Numbered from the stretch's first letter, positions 1-6,149 are shown. The stretch: 6,364 bases of DNA from Opitutia bacterium (GCA_018663485.1 JABJQI010000100.1:1-6364), one strand, 5' to 3'. Notes: generated from the sequence alone by a model not told the origin. Numbers and translations are program-made.

Positions 1-627
1 ATGGTTGATCGCTTCGAGCGCGGTGGCCGCACTGGCGATATCGAAAGCGATTTCAGTCGGGTGGACTTCGAGTGCGAAATACACATTTTCTTGCTCAAAC
101 ACATCAAGAATCGGTGTCCAACGGTCAGCGAAGTCCTGAAAGCCTGCCTCGATTTGACCGGGCACGATGGGCGGGAAGGAATAAATCAGGTGCCAAATCG
201 AGGAACCAGTAAAGCCATTCACCACCACACGCTCTGGTGCACCACCTGGTTTGGCGTCGAAGAATTTACGGGCCGCACGCGCGGTATCCTGCATTTCTTT
301 GGCCGCGCGCTGCCGCACACCTTCGGGCTCGCCGTCGCCGTAGATTTCAGGCGACAGAATCGCGGCATGACGCGCGTCGATATGATCGCACACCGCTTGG
401 CCGACGAGGTGGTTGGAAATCGCGTAGCAAGTCAGGCCATTCGCTTTCAGCAACGCCCATAAGTTTGAAATGTAGTCCGGCTCGTTGAGCGCGGCCTGCA
501 CATCGAAATGATCGCCCCAGCAGGCGAGTTCGACGCCGTCGAAGCCCATCTCTTTAACTTTGGGCGCGAGTTCAGCGAATGGTAGATCGGCCCATTGGCC
601 AGTGAAAAGTGTGACAGGACGTGACAT
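1..627 (-). CDS. Sugar phosphate isomerase/epimerase-like TIM-barrel protein (3' end outside window)
   Basis: The first 209 residues are visible, reading off the left edge without a stop. Family members usually have about 270-350 residues, so the C-terminal part is missing here. The protein resembles xylose-isomerase-like (AP endonuclease family 2) TIM barrels, cytoplasmic enzymes that isomerise, epimerise or cleave sugars or keto-sugars with a divalent metal. Seen directly: an early beta strand GFDGVELACWG (28-38) and FALEVHPTEIAFD (184-196). In this family the Glu and His of the latter (E187, H189) lie in the metal-binding centre. No signal peptide is visible. The ATG at 627 is the natural start: it lies 27 bases after the ankyrin gene stop and the protein begins directly with the first barrel strand (MSRPVTLFTGQW). 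No Shine-Dalgarno sequence precedes it; AACCAACAAC lies 9 bases upstream instead. It is the last visible gene of the five-gene operon, and pairing with a Gfo/Idh/MocA dehydrogenase is common in sugar and keto-glycoside catabolism. The fold is a confident call; the substrate is unknown. Confidence 0.88.
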   Translation of the reverse strand, partial: MSRPVTLFTGQWADLPFAELAPKVKEMGFDGVELACWGDHFDVQAALNEPDYISNLWALLKANGLTCYAISNHLVGQAVCDHIDARHAAILSPEIYGDGEPEGVRQRAAKEMQDTARAARKFFDAKPGGAPERVVVNGFTGSSIWHLIYSFPPIVPGQIEAGFQDFADRWTPILDVFEQENVYFALEVHPTEIAFDIASAATALEAINH

Positions 628-636
628 GATTGAAGA

Positions 637-664
637 GTTGTTGGTTGGAAGTTGTTAGTTGGAA
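637..664. repeat. 14-base tandem repeat across the ankyrin gene stop codon
   Basis: Two adjacent copies, GTTGTTGGTTGGAA (637-650) and GTTGTTAGTTGGAA (651-664), differ at one base. The variant A at 657 supplies the first base of the minus-strand TAA stop of the ankyrin gene; the other copy has CAA at that place. The copy nearer the isomerase gene forms its leader. Confidence 0.85.
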
Positions 665-1311
665 GATTGCAGCAAATTGACCACAGCCTCGTTTTGATTG
701 GCGATTGCAATGGATAAAGCGTCGTCGCCGTTCTCTGCTTTGACACAGGGATCGACACCAGAATCGAGCAAAAGTTGCACCATTTCAGCACTACCACTGG
801 CGGCTGCTTCGTGTAGAGGCGTGCCGCCTCGTTCGCTCAGTGCTCTGGGATTGGCACCTCCGTCGATCAGGACTTTGGCGATCGCCAGTCGGTCTTTCGC
901 CGCCGCATTGTGCAGCGGCGTCCAACCGGCTTTGTCCCATTCGTCGGGCTTGGCCTTGGCTTTGAGTAATGCAGTGGCAACTTTTGGTAGATCACGATCG
1001 ACACAGAGATGCAGCGGCGTGCGCTTGCTGGAATCGGGCGCATTCACGTCGGCCCCAGACTCAATCAGAATCAGAGCAATCTGATCCTTCTTACGTAGGA
1101 TGGACTGGTTGAGCGGCGAGAGCTTTGGATGCTTACCTTTGCTAGCGCGCTCAGGATGCTCGGCTAGTTGCAGCGTGACATCCGCGAGATCACCCCGCGC
1201 AATGGCTTCGTCGATCGTACCATACTTAGCAGTATCGGCACTGACCGTGGTGGCTGTGATCAAAGCACAGGCAAATCCAAGGAAACGAAGAATGCGCGGG
1301 GTAATGCTCAT
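655..1311 (-). CDS. Secreted ankyrin-repeat protein
   Basis: A 218-residue protein. Residues 1-25 look like a Sec signal peptide: a basic start (PRILRF), a hydrophobic core (LGFACALITATT) and a VSA cleavage site before D26, so export to the periplasm or outside is likely. The rest is almost entirely ankyrin repeats. A degenerate cap lies at about 31-55, followed by repeats at about 64-92 (SGADVNAPD), 97-126 (RTPLHLC), 128-158 (GWTPLHNAAAKD), 161-190 (GGTPLHEAAASG) and a C-terminal capping repeat at about 194-217. The TPLH and GA(D/N) hallmarks are intact in the middle repeats. Ankyrin repeats bind proteins; no catalytic domain is present and the partner is unknown. The start lies 9 bases after the dehydrogenase stop, which suggests coupled translation, and no Shine-Dalgarno sequence is seen. 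The role in a sugar operon is unclear; binding to a partner enzyme or to a periplasmic or surface protein is inference. Confidence 0.9.
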   Translation of the reverse strand: MSITPRILRFLGFACALITATTVSADTAKYGTIDEAIARGDLADVTLQLAEHPERASKGKHPKLSPLNQSILRKKDQIALILIESGADVNAPDSSKRTPLHLCVDRDLPKVATALLKAKAKPDEWDKAGWTPLHNAAAKDRLAIAKVLIDGGANPRALSERGGTPLHEAAASGSAEMVQLLLDSGVDPCVKAENGDDALSIAIANQNEAVVNLLQSSN

Positions 1312-1320
1312 GAGTATGAA

Positions 1321-2508
1321 TTAACCGAGGTCTACGTCGGTCCATGCATTGTTGTTTTTACTCGATGCCACGGTCGCATCGATAAACGCGAGGCCCATAC
1401 GCCCGTCATGCACATTGGCATATTTAGAACCATCACAGTCCCATGCCTCACCTGCATTAAACTTGCGAACGTCCTTTTCGAATTCGCGGTGCAAGCGTGC
1501 ATACGCATCATGAAAGGCTTCAACATGGCCCGATGGAATGGTAGGCTCATTGAGCAGCCACTCTGGAATTTCCGGAAGAAATCCATCGTTGCTGCTAATC
1601 GCGCCACGCCAATAAGTGCGGTCTGGTTGATCCGGAAGGCAAATCGTCACCGACTCTGCATCCTCTTGGTTCCAACGCAGCAGCCCCTTTGTGCCGGCAA
1701 TGGTGATGCCCAAATCATTCTTGTGACCATGGCAGATTTGCGAAGCGCGCACGAGGCACTTGCCGCCGTTCGACAGCTCACCATACACGGTAAAGTGGTC
1801 ATCGATCGGACGTCCCGGCACCATGCATTCAAGGTGCGCGCTGACCTTAGTCACATTCAGACCAGTGACAAAGCGTAACTGTTGTAAGGCATGAATGCCG
1901 ATGTCGCCACCACAGCCAGATGCCCCTGCCCGTTTCGGGTCGGTGCGCCAAGCAGCTTGTGTCTGTCCAGTATCCTCTAGCTTGCTTGCGAGCCAGCCTT
2001 GCAAGTAATACGAATCGACCCAGCGCACATCGCCCAACAGACCGCTCTCAACGATCCAACGACTGAACCAACTGCTCCAATGGCCAAGATACGTATGCGC
2101 CACTGCGAGCGGCACATTGGTTTCCTTCACCTTAGCAACGATCTGCTTTGCCTGATCAAAATCAATTGTCAGCGGCTTTTCGCAAACTACAGGAATGCCA
2201 GCGTCGAGCGCCTTCATGACTGGGTCGAAGTGCACGAAATTCGGCGTCACGACTAGAATGTAATCCAGACGCTCTTCTTTCGGCAGATCCTTTTGCGCCG
2301 CGATCATGGCATCGTAGCTCTCGTATCCTTTGACTGGATACGGCCAAGCCGCAGCCTCATCCATTGCGATCTTAGGATCTGGATGAAGCGCAACTGAATG
2401 CACTTTACGCGTGCCGTCGAAGTGAATCGCTTTCTGATGTGGGTTGGCGATGAAAGCACCGCCGCCGCCGCCGATCATACCGACTTTAAGTGGTTTGTTT
2501 GAAGACAT
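1321..2508 (-). CDS. Gfo/Idh/MocA family NAD(P)-dependent oxidoreductase
   Basis: A 395-residue soluble cytoplasmic dehydrogenase of the family that oxidises or reduces sugars, inositols and glycosides with NAD(P). The N-terminal Rossmann domain (about 7-135) has the nucleotide-binding turn VGMIGGGGGAF (9-19), a TPNFVH segment (88-93) and the family's CEKP motif (109-112), whose K111 is expected to be catalytic. The C-terminal alpha/beta domain carries GCGGDIGIHALQQ (198-210); D202 and H206, spaced D-x3-H, match the catalytic Asp and His of inositol-dehydrogenase-type enzymes. It ends in the sequence AWTDVDLG. The reading frame stays open to 2607, but the ATG at 2508 is preferred. The protein then begins MSSNKPLKVGMIGG, as the family does, and the extra 33 residues would overlap the transporter gene and look unlike any domain. 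The upstream bases are AT-rich with no Shine-Dalgarno sequence. With the permease before it and the TIM-barrel enzyme two genes after it, a catabolic role in sugar or polyol oxidation is likely; the substrate and cofactor preference cannot be read. Confidence 0.95.
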   Translation of the reverse strand: MSSNKPLKVGMIGGGGGAFIANPHQKAIHFDGTRKVHSVALHPDPKIAMDEAAAWPYPVKGYESYDAMIAAQKDLPKEERLDYILVVTPNFVHFDPVMKALDAGIPVVCEKPLTIDFDQAKQIVAKVKETNVPLAVAHTYLGHWSSWFSRWIVESGLLGDVRWVDSYYLQGWLASKLEDTGQTQAAWRTDPKRAGASGCGGDIGIHALQQLRFVTGLNVTKVSAHLECMVPGRPIDDHFTVYGELSNGGKCLVRASQICHGHKNDLGITIAGTKGLLRWNQEDAESVTICLPDQPDRTYWRGAISSNDGFLPEIPEWLLNEPTIPSGHVEAFHDAYARLHREFEKDVRKFNAGEAWDCDGSKYANVHDGRMGLAFIDATVASSKNNNAWTDVDLG

Positions 2509-2542
2509 AATATTTATTTTATTAAAGGTTATACTAGTGAAA

Positions 2543-4126
2543 CTAGAAGGCAGTTTCTTCGTCCGGATCGCCAAGTGCACCGCCGAGGGACTTTGGCTTA
2601 TAACCACCTTGACTCTTAAAGTAGAAAATCAGACCGATATAGCAGACCAGCATAAAGGCTGGGAACATCGCCATCTTGCCCAATGCGCCTTGAGTTTCAC
2701 GCTCTTTGACCTCATTGACTTGTGCTCGAACTGCTTCAGGTAGCGCTCCCAATGTCTCCGCATTGAATGCAGTATATTTCCCAAGCAAGTAGTCGCTCTC
2801 CACTGTCACCTTCTCATAAACTGCAGGTATTTCCTCTTCGATAGCAGAGGTCACGGAAGTCTCCTGAAGGTAGCCAATAAACGGCCCACCGAGAATACCA
2901 ACCGTCAGCATACCAATACCGGCAATCGCATTCAGTGTCAGCGCACCACCCTTTGGCGTCTGCTCTGCAACCACACCAAGCATGGTCGGCCAGAAGTATG
3001 TTTTAGCGATACCATAGATCGTCGCAGCAAAGAAGATGAAGAACACACCTGAGGCAAAAGAGAGTAATTGAAGTCCGACGATCGCGAGCCCAGAACACAT
3101 TGCGAGCAAGCCAAGTGGACCGAACTTATTAATTACTGGCCCCGCATTAAAGCGTAGCACCATCATAATGGCAGACGTATACACCAAGACCCAAGTTGGA
3201 TTCCAACCAGACGCATGCATCGGTTTTTCCATCAATGCCGAGATCCAACCATCCGTGCCCAGCTCAGTCGTCGCCATCGGCATCATGATAATCACTAAGA
3301 CGAGCAACAACGGATTACCAAACGAACGGCTATACGCACCAAATGCGACGACAGTCACAGCGATTAAGCCCCAAGTCACAGCAGCAGACAAAGCGAAAAC
3401 CTGCCCCAGTTGAGAGAAAATCAGGTAGAACGCGATAAAGGCAGCAGGCGTGCCAAACTCGGCCAACATATCCTTATAGCTCGATCCAGCAGCCACACGC
3501 TCATTCACGGGAAACTTCACCTTGGCCAACATGATCAGATAGACCACGGCAGGGATAAACATAAGACCGATCAAAATACGCCAATCATTTGCAACCACAC
3601 TGCTTAAGCCGATCGCAAGCACACCACCCAGCACCAAACCACCGGGCCAGCCAGCGTGCAGAATGTTCAACCATTTTGATTTTTCATCTTTAAACAAGGT
3701 GGCAACCACGGGATTAATAAAGGCTTCAACCGTGCCGTTACCGAGGCCGAGAATAACCGAGCCCCAATACAAATAGTTCCATGCGCTCGCCTGAGCGGCG
3801 GCAAGGTCAGTCACGTCCGCATTGACGATCGAATATGCTTTCATCGCCATCGCGCCAAAGATCGCGTAACAGACAAAACTAAAGAACATCGCGAACTTAT
3901 AACCGACGCGGTCAATGATCAGACTGAAAACAATGATACTGATCGCAAATGGCCAGATACCTGCACCGAAAAGCTCGCCGCCTTGCACTTTATCAAAGCC
4001 GAATTCAGCAGGCCACAAGTTGCCATCGTTAATCAAAAAGGCTCTGATGATAAAAGCCATCGAGGTGGTAATCAGGGCGATAAAAGAGCCCCAGAATACG
4101 GTTTTGTCGTTTTTACTATGTTTCAT
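2543..4126 (-). CDS. Major facilitator superfamily transporter
   Basis: A 527-residue inner-membrane permease with about 12-14 hydrophobic segments, roughly at 11-30, 57-72, 79-98, 117-136, 160-180, 184-201, 226-245, 247-264, 271-286, 311-326, 337-353, 357-375, 397-417 and 486-503. A loop after the second clear membrane segment reads IIDRVGYKF (70-78), a variant of the MFS motif A (D-R-x-G-R/K). A conserved-looking stretch GLGNGTVEAFINPVVATLF (127-145) followed by KWLNILHAGWPGG (151-163) is, to my recollection, typical of uncharacterised MFS sugar-type permeases of Verrucomicrobiota, Planctomycetota and Bacteroidota. A soluble, acidic insertion of about 65 residues (421-485) separates the last two membrane segments, making the protein longer than the usual 400-450 residues. 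The start ATG lies 36 bases after the regulator stop; the leader has a (CA)n run and no Shine-Dalgarno sequence. As the second gene of the operon it probably imports the substrate used by the dehydrogenase downstream. The substrate is not known. Confidence 0.93.
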   Translation of the reverse strand: MKHSKNDKTVFWGSFIALITTSMAFIIRAFLINDGNLWPAEFGFDKVQGGELFGAGIWPFAISIIVFSLIIDRVGYKFAMFFSFVCYAIFGAMAMKAYSIVNADVTDLAAAQASAWNYLYWGSVILGLGNGTVEAFINPVVATLFKDEKSKWLNILHAGWPGGLVLGGVLAIGLSSVVANDWRILIGLMFIPAVVYLIMLAKVKFPVNERVAAGSSYKDMLAEFGTPAAFIAFYLIFSQLGQVFALSAAVTWGLIAVTVVAFGAYSRSFGNPLLLVLVIIMMPMATTELGTDGWISALMEKPMHASGWNPTWVLVYTSAIMMVLRFNAGPVINKFGPLGLLAMCSGLAIVGLQLLSFASGVFFIFFAATIYGIAKTYFWPTMLGVVAEQTPKGGALTLNAIAGIGMLTVGILGGPFIGYLQETSVTSAIEEEIPAVYEKVTVESDYLLGKYTAFNAETLGALPEAVRAQVNEVKERETQGALGKMAMFPAFMLVCYIGLIFYFKSQGGYKPKSLGGALGDPDEETAF

Positions 4127-4127
4127 C

Positions 4128-4139
4128 GTGTGTGTGTGT
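4128..4139. repeat. (GT)6 dinucleotide run just before the transporter start
   Basis: Six GT units on the plus strand read as CA units in the transporter mRNA and end one base before the ATG at 4126. Together with AACCAACAAC upstream they form an A/C-only leader with no Shine-Dalgarno sequence. Confidence 0.85.
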
Positions 4140-4162
4140 TGTTGGTTTGAGGTTATTTCGAA

Positions 4163-4984
4163 TTAAATTTGAGAACGTAAGACCATCGAAGATGCACGCC
4201 GATGACGGGAAGAGGTTTTTTCACTGAAGCTACGTCGATACTTAAGCGGGGTAATCTTCAACTCCTGTCGAAACGCACGCGTCATATTGGTTTGATCATT
4301 AAAGCCGCACTGCACTGCAATTTCCGCCAGTCCGACAGACGTCTCACGCAGCATCTTGCACGCAGCATTCAGGCGCGTCCGACGCAGATACATCAAAGGA
4401 GTGAGGCCAAAGGTCTTTTTAAATAAACGCTCTTGCGAGCTCACCGAAATTCCGCCGACCTTGGCAATCTCAGCCACCGACAGTTTCTCCCTGTAATGCG
4501 ACCGCACATAATTAACAATTCGGCGCATTTCAGGGTGCTCCGAATAGACCGCATCAGAGTCGCGAATGATTCGTGCCACGCCAGCCAATCCAAGCACTGC
4601 CCCGTCATTATCAAACAACGGCACTTTCGTGGTGCACAACCAATCAAGAGAACCATCCGCAGAAGGCACCAACTCAATCTGATTATAAATCGCCTGCCCG
4701 GAGTGAATCACACGTTGGTCATCCGCGTAAAATCCATCCGCCAAAAAGTCCGGACTGTAATCATAGTCTGTCTTGCCGATCAAACACTCCATCGATTCCT
4801 CTCCGAGCGTCTTAGCAAAACTCTGTCCACCAGCCATAAAACGACTTTCGCGATCCTTTGCAAAGAAGAACGCACCGGGCACACAATCAAACAACGACTC
4901 CATCAACTGACCGGGGCGCAAAGACTGGCAAAAGGACTCCTTCAGGGCCTGTGGGGTAAATGTATCAGCAGAAAATGACTTCAT
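4163..4984 (-). CDS. PAS domain-containing AraC family transcriptional regulator
   Basis: A 273-residue cytoplasmic DNA-binding regulator. The N-terminal half is a PAS-like sensor: LFDCVPGAFFFAKDRESRF (31-49), GKTDYDYSPDF (70-80) and a closing strand VPLFDNDGAVLGLAGVARII (121-140). The C-terminal half is an AraC/XylS domain with two helix-turn-helices: LSVAEIAKVGGISVSSQERL (168-187) and GLAEIAVQCGFNDQTNMTRA (218-237), the latter followed by the family signature FRQELKITPLKYR (238-250). A basic, Ser/Arg-rich tail follows. The PAS domain replaces the cupin seen in AraC itself, so the inducer is probably a small molecule bound by PAS; this is inference. The frame stays open to a GTG at 5005, which would add seven residues, but the ATG at 4984 was chosen; neither has a Shine-Dalgarno sequence. 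It is first in the operon and likely controls the permease and enzymes behind it, possibly including its own promoter. Confidence 0.93.
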   Translation of the reverse strand: MKSFSADTFTPQALKESFCQSLRPGQLMESLFDCVPGAFFFAKDRESRFMAGGQSFAKTLGEESMECLIGKTDYDYSPDFLADGFYADDQRVIHSGQAIYNQIELVPSADGSLDWLCTTKVPLFDNDGAVLGLAGVARIIRDSDAVYSEHPEMRRIVNYVRSHYREKLSVAEIAKVGGISVSSQERLFKKTFGLTPLMYLRRTRLNAACKMLRETSVGLAEIAVQCGFNDQTNMTRAFRQELKITPLKYRRSFSEKTSSRHRRASSMVLRSQI

Positions 4985-5105
4985 TAGAAAAGAATAAGAC
5001 AGCACCAGCTGACACTATTTGACAAGAAATTAATCAAAAAAACTTTCAATTACCACCAACCGTAAAATCTAAAATAAAACCAAATAATTACATTAAATAC
5101 TATAT

Positions 5106-5135
5106 ATTATATACTTACATAAAAACAGTACGCAA
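5106..5135 (-). promoter_or_regulatory. Candidate sigma-70-type promoter of the AraC-led operon
   Basis: On the minus strand a perfect TATAAT (5111-5106) is preceded, with an 18-base spacer, by TTGCGT (5135-5130), which matches only the first three bases of the -35 consensus. The -10 box sits inside an AT dyad (TATATA-A-TATATA). It would give a leader of about 115 bases before the ATG at 4984. AT-rich DNA produces such boxes by chance, so this is a candidate only. Confidence 0.4.
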
Positions 5136-5195
5136 ATTAAATTGCCAGATCACGTCAACATTGATTCAATAAGTAATTAGCCGCATACGGACAAT

Positions 5196-5588
5196 TTGAA
5201 AACCTCAGTAAGCCTTCGCACCACCAGAGAACCGCGCCTCAGAAGTGAATTCGCCATCACAGCATCAAACACCGTCGCTAAGCCCCTCAGCAAACAATCC
5301 GCCTCATCATCATTAATCTGCAACTTCAATTCCTCAGTCGTACTCGGCAAAATACGCACCAAAAAATCAGAATATGACGTGCTTGAAGCCTTCAATGGTC
5401 AGGGCTCCAGCACCCCAAAGGTCCCCATCACAGCAGATGCCATTGAGCAACTCAGTCAGTTGGCCGAAGCCGCAGCGACCCTTCTTTCTCGCAGTCGTTC
5501 TGATCCGTCCGCACCTAGCTTTTGGCGCCACAAAAAGTATCTAGACCTTCAAACCAAGGTTGAACTACCACCGATCCCAAATCCCTAA
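5196..5588 (+). CDS. Doubtful hypothetical ORF, 130 codons, TTG start
   Basis: An open frame in the region between the divergent genes. The second half (from about residue 58) looks protein-like: KKSEYDVLEAFNGQG, then an Ala/Leu/Gln-rich helix (DAIEQLSQLAEAAATLL) and a Pro-rich end (ELPPIPNP). Third codon positions favour C, as in the dehydrogenase gene. Against it: there is no ATG start (only TTG, with GTG further in), the first half is Ser/Thr/Lys-rich with no recognisable fold, and the opposite strand carries its own 72-codon frame (5395-5177) with an equally plausible reading (ELKLQINDDEADCLLRGLA). I do not recognise either protein. At most one strand is likely real; both may be remnants of a decayed gene. 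Confidence 0.25.
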   Translation: MKTSVSLRTTREPRLRSEFAITASNTVAKPLSKQSASSSLICNFNSSVVLGKIRTKKSEYDVLEAFNGQGSSTPKVPITADAIEQLSQLAEAAATLLSRSRSDPSAPSFWRHKKYLDLQTKVELPPIPNP

Positions 5589-5807
5589 AAGCCCAGCCAT
5601 AAAAGGACCTGACACGGCTCCGGCAAATACATGAAATACAATCGCGGGCAGCGCGCCCCACGCACCGTAGTCAAATTTGCCAATATCGTACGACGCCAAG
5701 ATGCAGACTGTTTCAGCTGCGCCGACCTGCAAATAGACCAGATTCTAGAACAACTTAAAAATACAGCCGATACAAACAGCACAATCATCCTTCACAGGGG
5801 CGATCAT
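5565..5807 (-). pseudogene. Possible remnant of a small membrane protein with an in-frame amber codon
   Basis: Reading the minus strand from ATG at 5807 gives 20 codons (MIAPVKDDCAVCIGCIFKLF), a TAG at 5747-5745, then 59 more codons to a TAG at 5567-5565. The part after the amber codon reads like a genuine membrane protein: YLQVGAAETVCILASYD, then GAWGALPAIVFHVFAGAV and SGPFMAGLLGIWDRW at the C-terminus. Many codons there begin with G, as expected of coding DNA. I do not recognise the family. The competing plus-strand frame 5631-5891 (86 codons, ATG start, polar protein) covers much of the same DNA, and a polar frame can make its complement look hydrophobic. Interpretation as a decayed gene is therefore tentative; a short intact gene using the TTG codon near 5733 is the alternative. 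Confidence 0.25.
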
Positions 5808-6066
5808 GCTTGGGATCTACGCGACGCGAGAAAGCATACACTAGTTAAAGAGCCCGACACTCAGCACTCATCATTCATACACAAACCCTGACGATATTTG
5901 TCAATTTATAGATGTATTAATAATGCTATTATACCAGATAAGACAGTCCATAAACAATCAATTTAAATACACATACAATTGCAAGACATACACTTATAAG
6001 ATTAAAGCCACACCAGAAAAGCACATCTTTCATCGTTTTAAAAAATATAGTTGGCAAAAATACTGA

Positions 6067-6094
6067 TTGATCTCTAGAAATTTTTTGCATAAAT
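6067..6094 (+). promoter_or_regulatory. Candidate promoter of the DoxX-like gene
   Basis: TTGATC (6067-6072) and ATAAAT (6089-6094) are separated by 16 bases, with TG at 6086-6087 close to the -10 box. Transcription would begin near 6100, just before the 15-base palindrome and about 50 bases before the ATG at 6150. The matches are partial. Confidence 0.35.
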
Positions 6095-6104
6095 AGCAAC
6101 TTGT

Positions 6105-6119
6105 ACACCGATTCGGTGT
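6105..6119. promoter_or_regulatory. 15-base odd palindrome in the leader of the gene at 6150
   Basis: ACACCGA-T-TCGGTGT is a perfect dyad with 7-base arms around one central base. It lies 11-25 bases downstream of the proposed -10 box and 30 bases before the start codon, where a repressor operator or a small leader hairpin (ACACCG stem, ATT loop) would sit. No U-run follows, so it is not an intrinsic terminator. Confidence 0.5.
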
Positions 6120-6149
6120 CAGCTATCTCGTTAAACTAAATTACTTTTT

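Larger units (their letters stand above)
4985..6149. other. Long region between divergent genes without a confident CDS
   Basis: About 1.16 kb separates the start of the AraC-type regulator from the plus-strand membrane-protein gene. It has three parts. Bases 4985-5180 are very AT-rich and hold the likely regulator promoter. Bases 5180-5890 are GC-richer and carry short open frames on both strands, none with a recognised product. Bases 5890-6149 are again AT-rich and hold the likely promoter and leader of the gene at 6150. No tRNA-like cloverleaf, strong intrinsic terminator or long repeat was noticed by eye. Confidence 0.7.

Noticed and set aside
1..462. 153-codon plus-strand open frame opposite the isomerase gene
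   Set aside because: It is antisense to a recognisable TIM-barrel protein and its translation shows no family features.
1168..1878. 236-codon plus-strand open frame opposite the ankyrin and dehydrogenase genes
   Set aside because: Both genes beneath it are clear by motif; the frame crosses their junction and has no recognisable domain.
2459..2473. GCC trinucleotide run as a possible unstable repeat
   Set aside because: It encodes the glycine-rich nucleotide-binding turn of the dehydrogenase, so the composition is explained by protein function.
2509..2607. N-terminal extension of the dehydrogenase by 33 residues
   Set aside because: It would overlap the end of the transporter gene and precede the normal family start; the ATG at 2508 gives the expected N-terminus.
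4433..4978. 181-codon plus-strand open frame opposite the AraC-type regulator
   Set aside because: The minus strand has an unambiguous PAS and AraC domain; this is a shadow frame rich in His, Arg and Gln.
5050..5065. TTAC-N8-GTAA dyad upstream of the regulator as an operator
   Set aside because: Four-base arms are too short to stand out in AT-rich DNA, and AraC-type sites are usually direct repeats.
5631..5891. 86-codon plus-strand frame with ATG start
   Set aside because: Not recognised, no ribosome binding site, and it competes with a more protein-like membrane reading on the minus strand. It was not called as a gene but remains an alternative.
5885..5905. ACAAA...TTTGT inverted repeat as a terminator
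   Set aside because: The stem is only five AT-rich pairs with a long loop and no following T-run.
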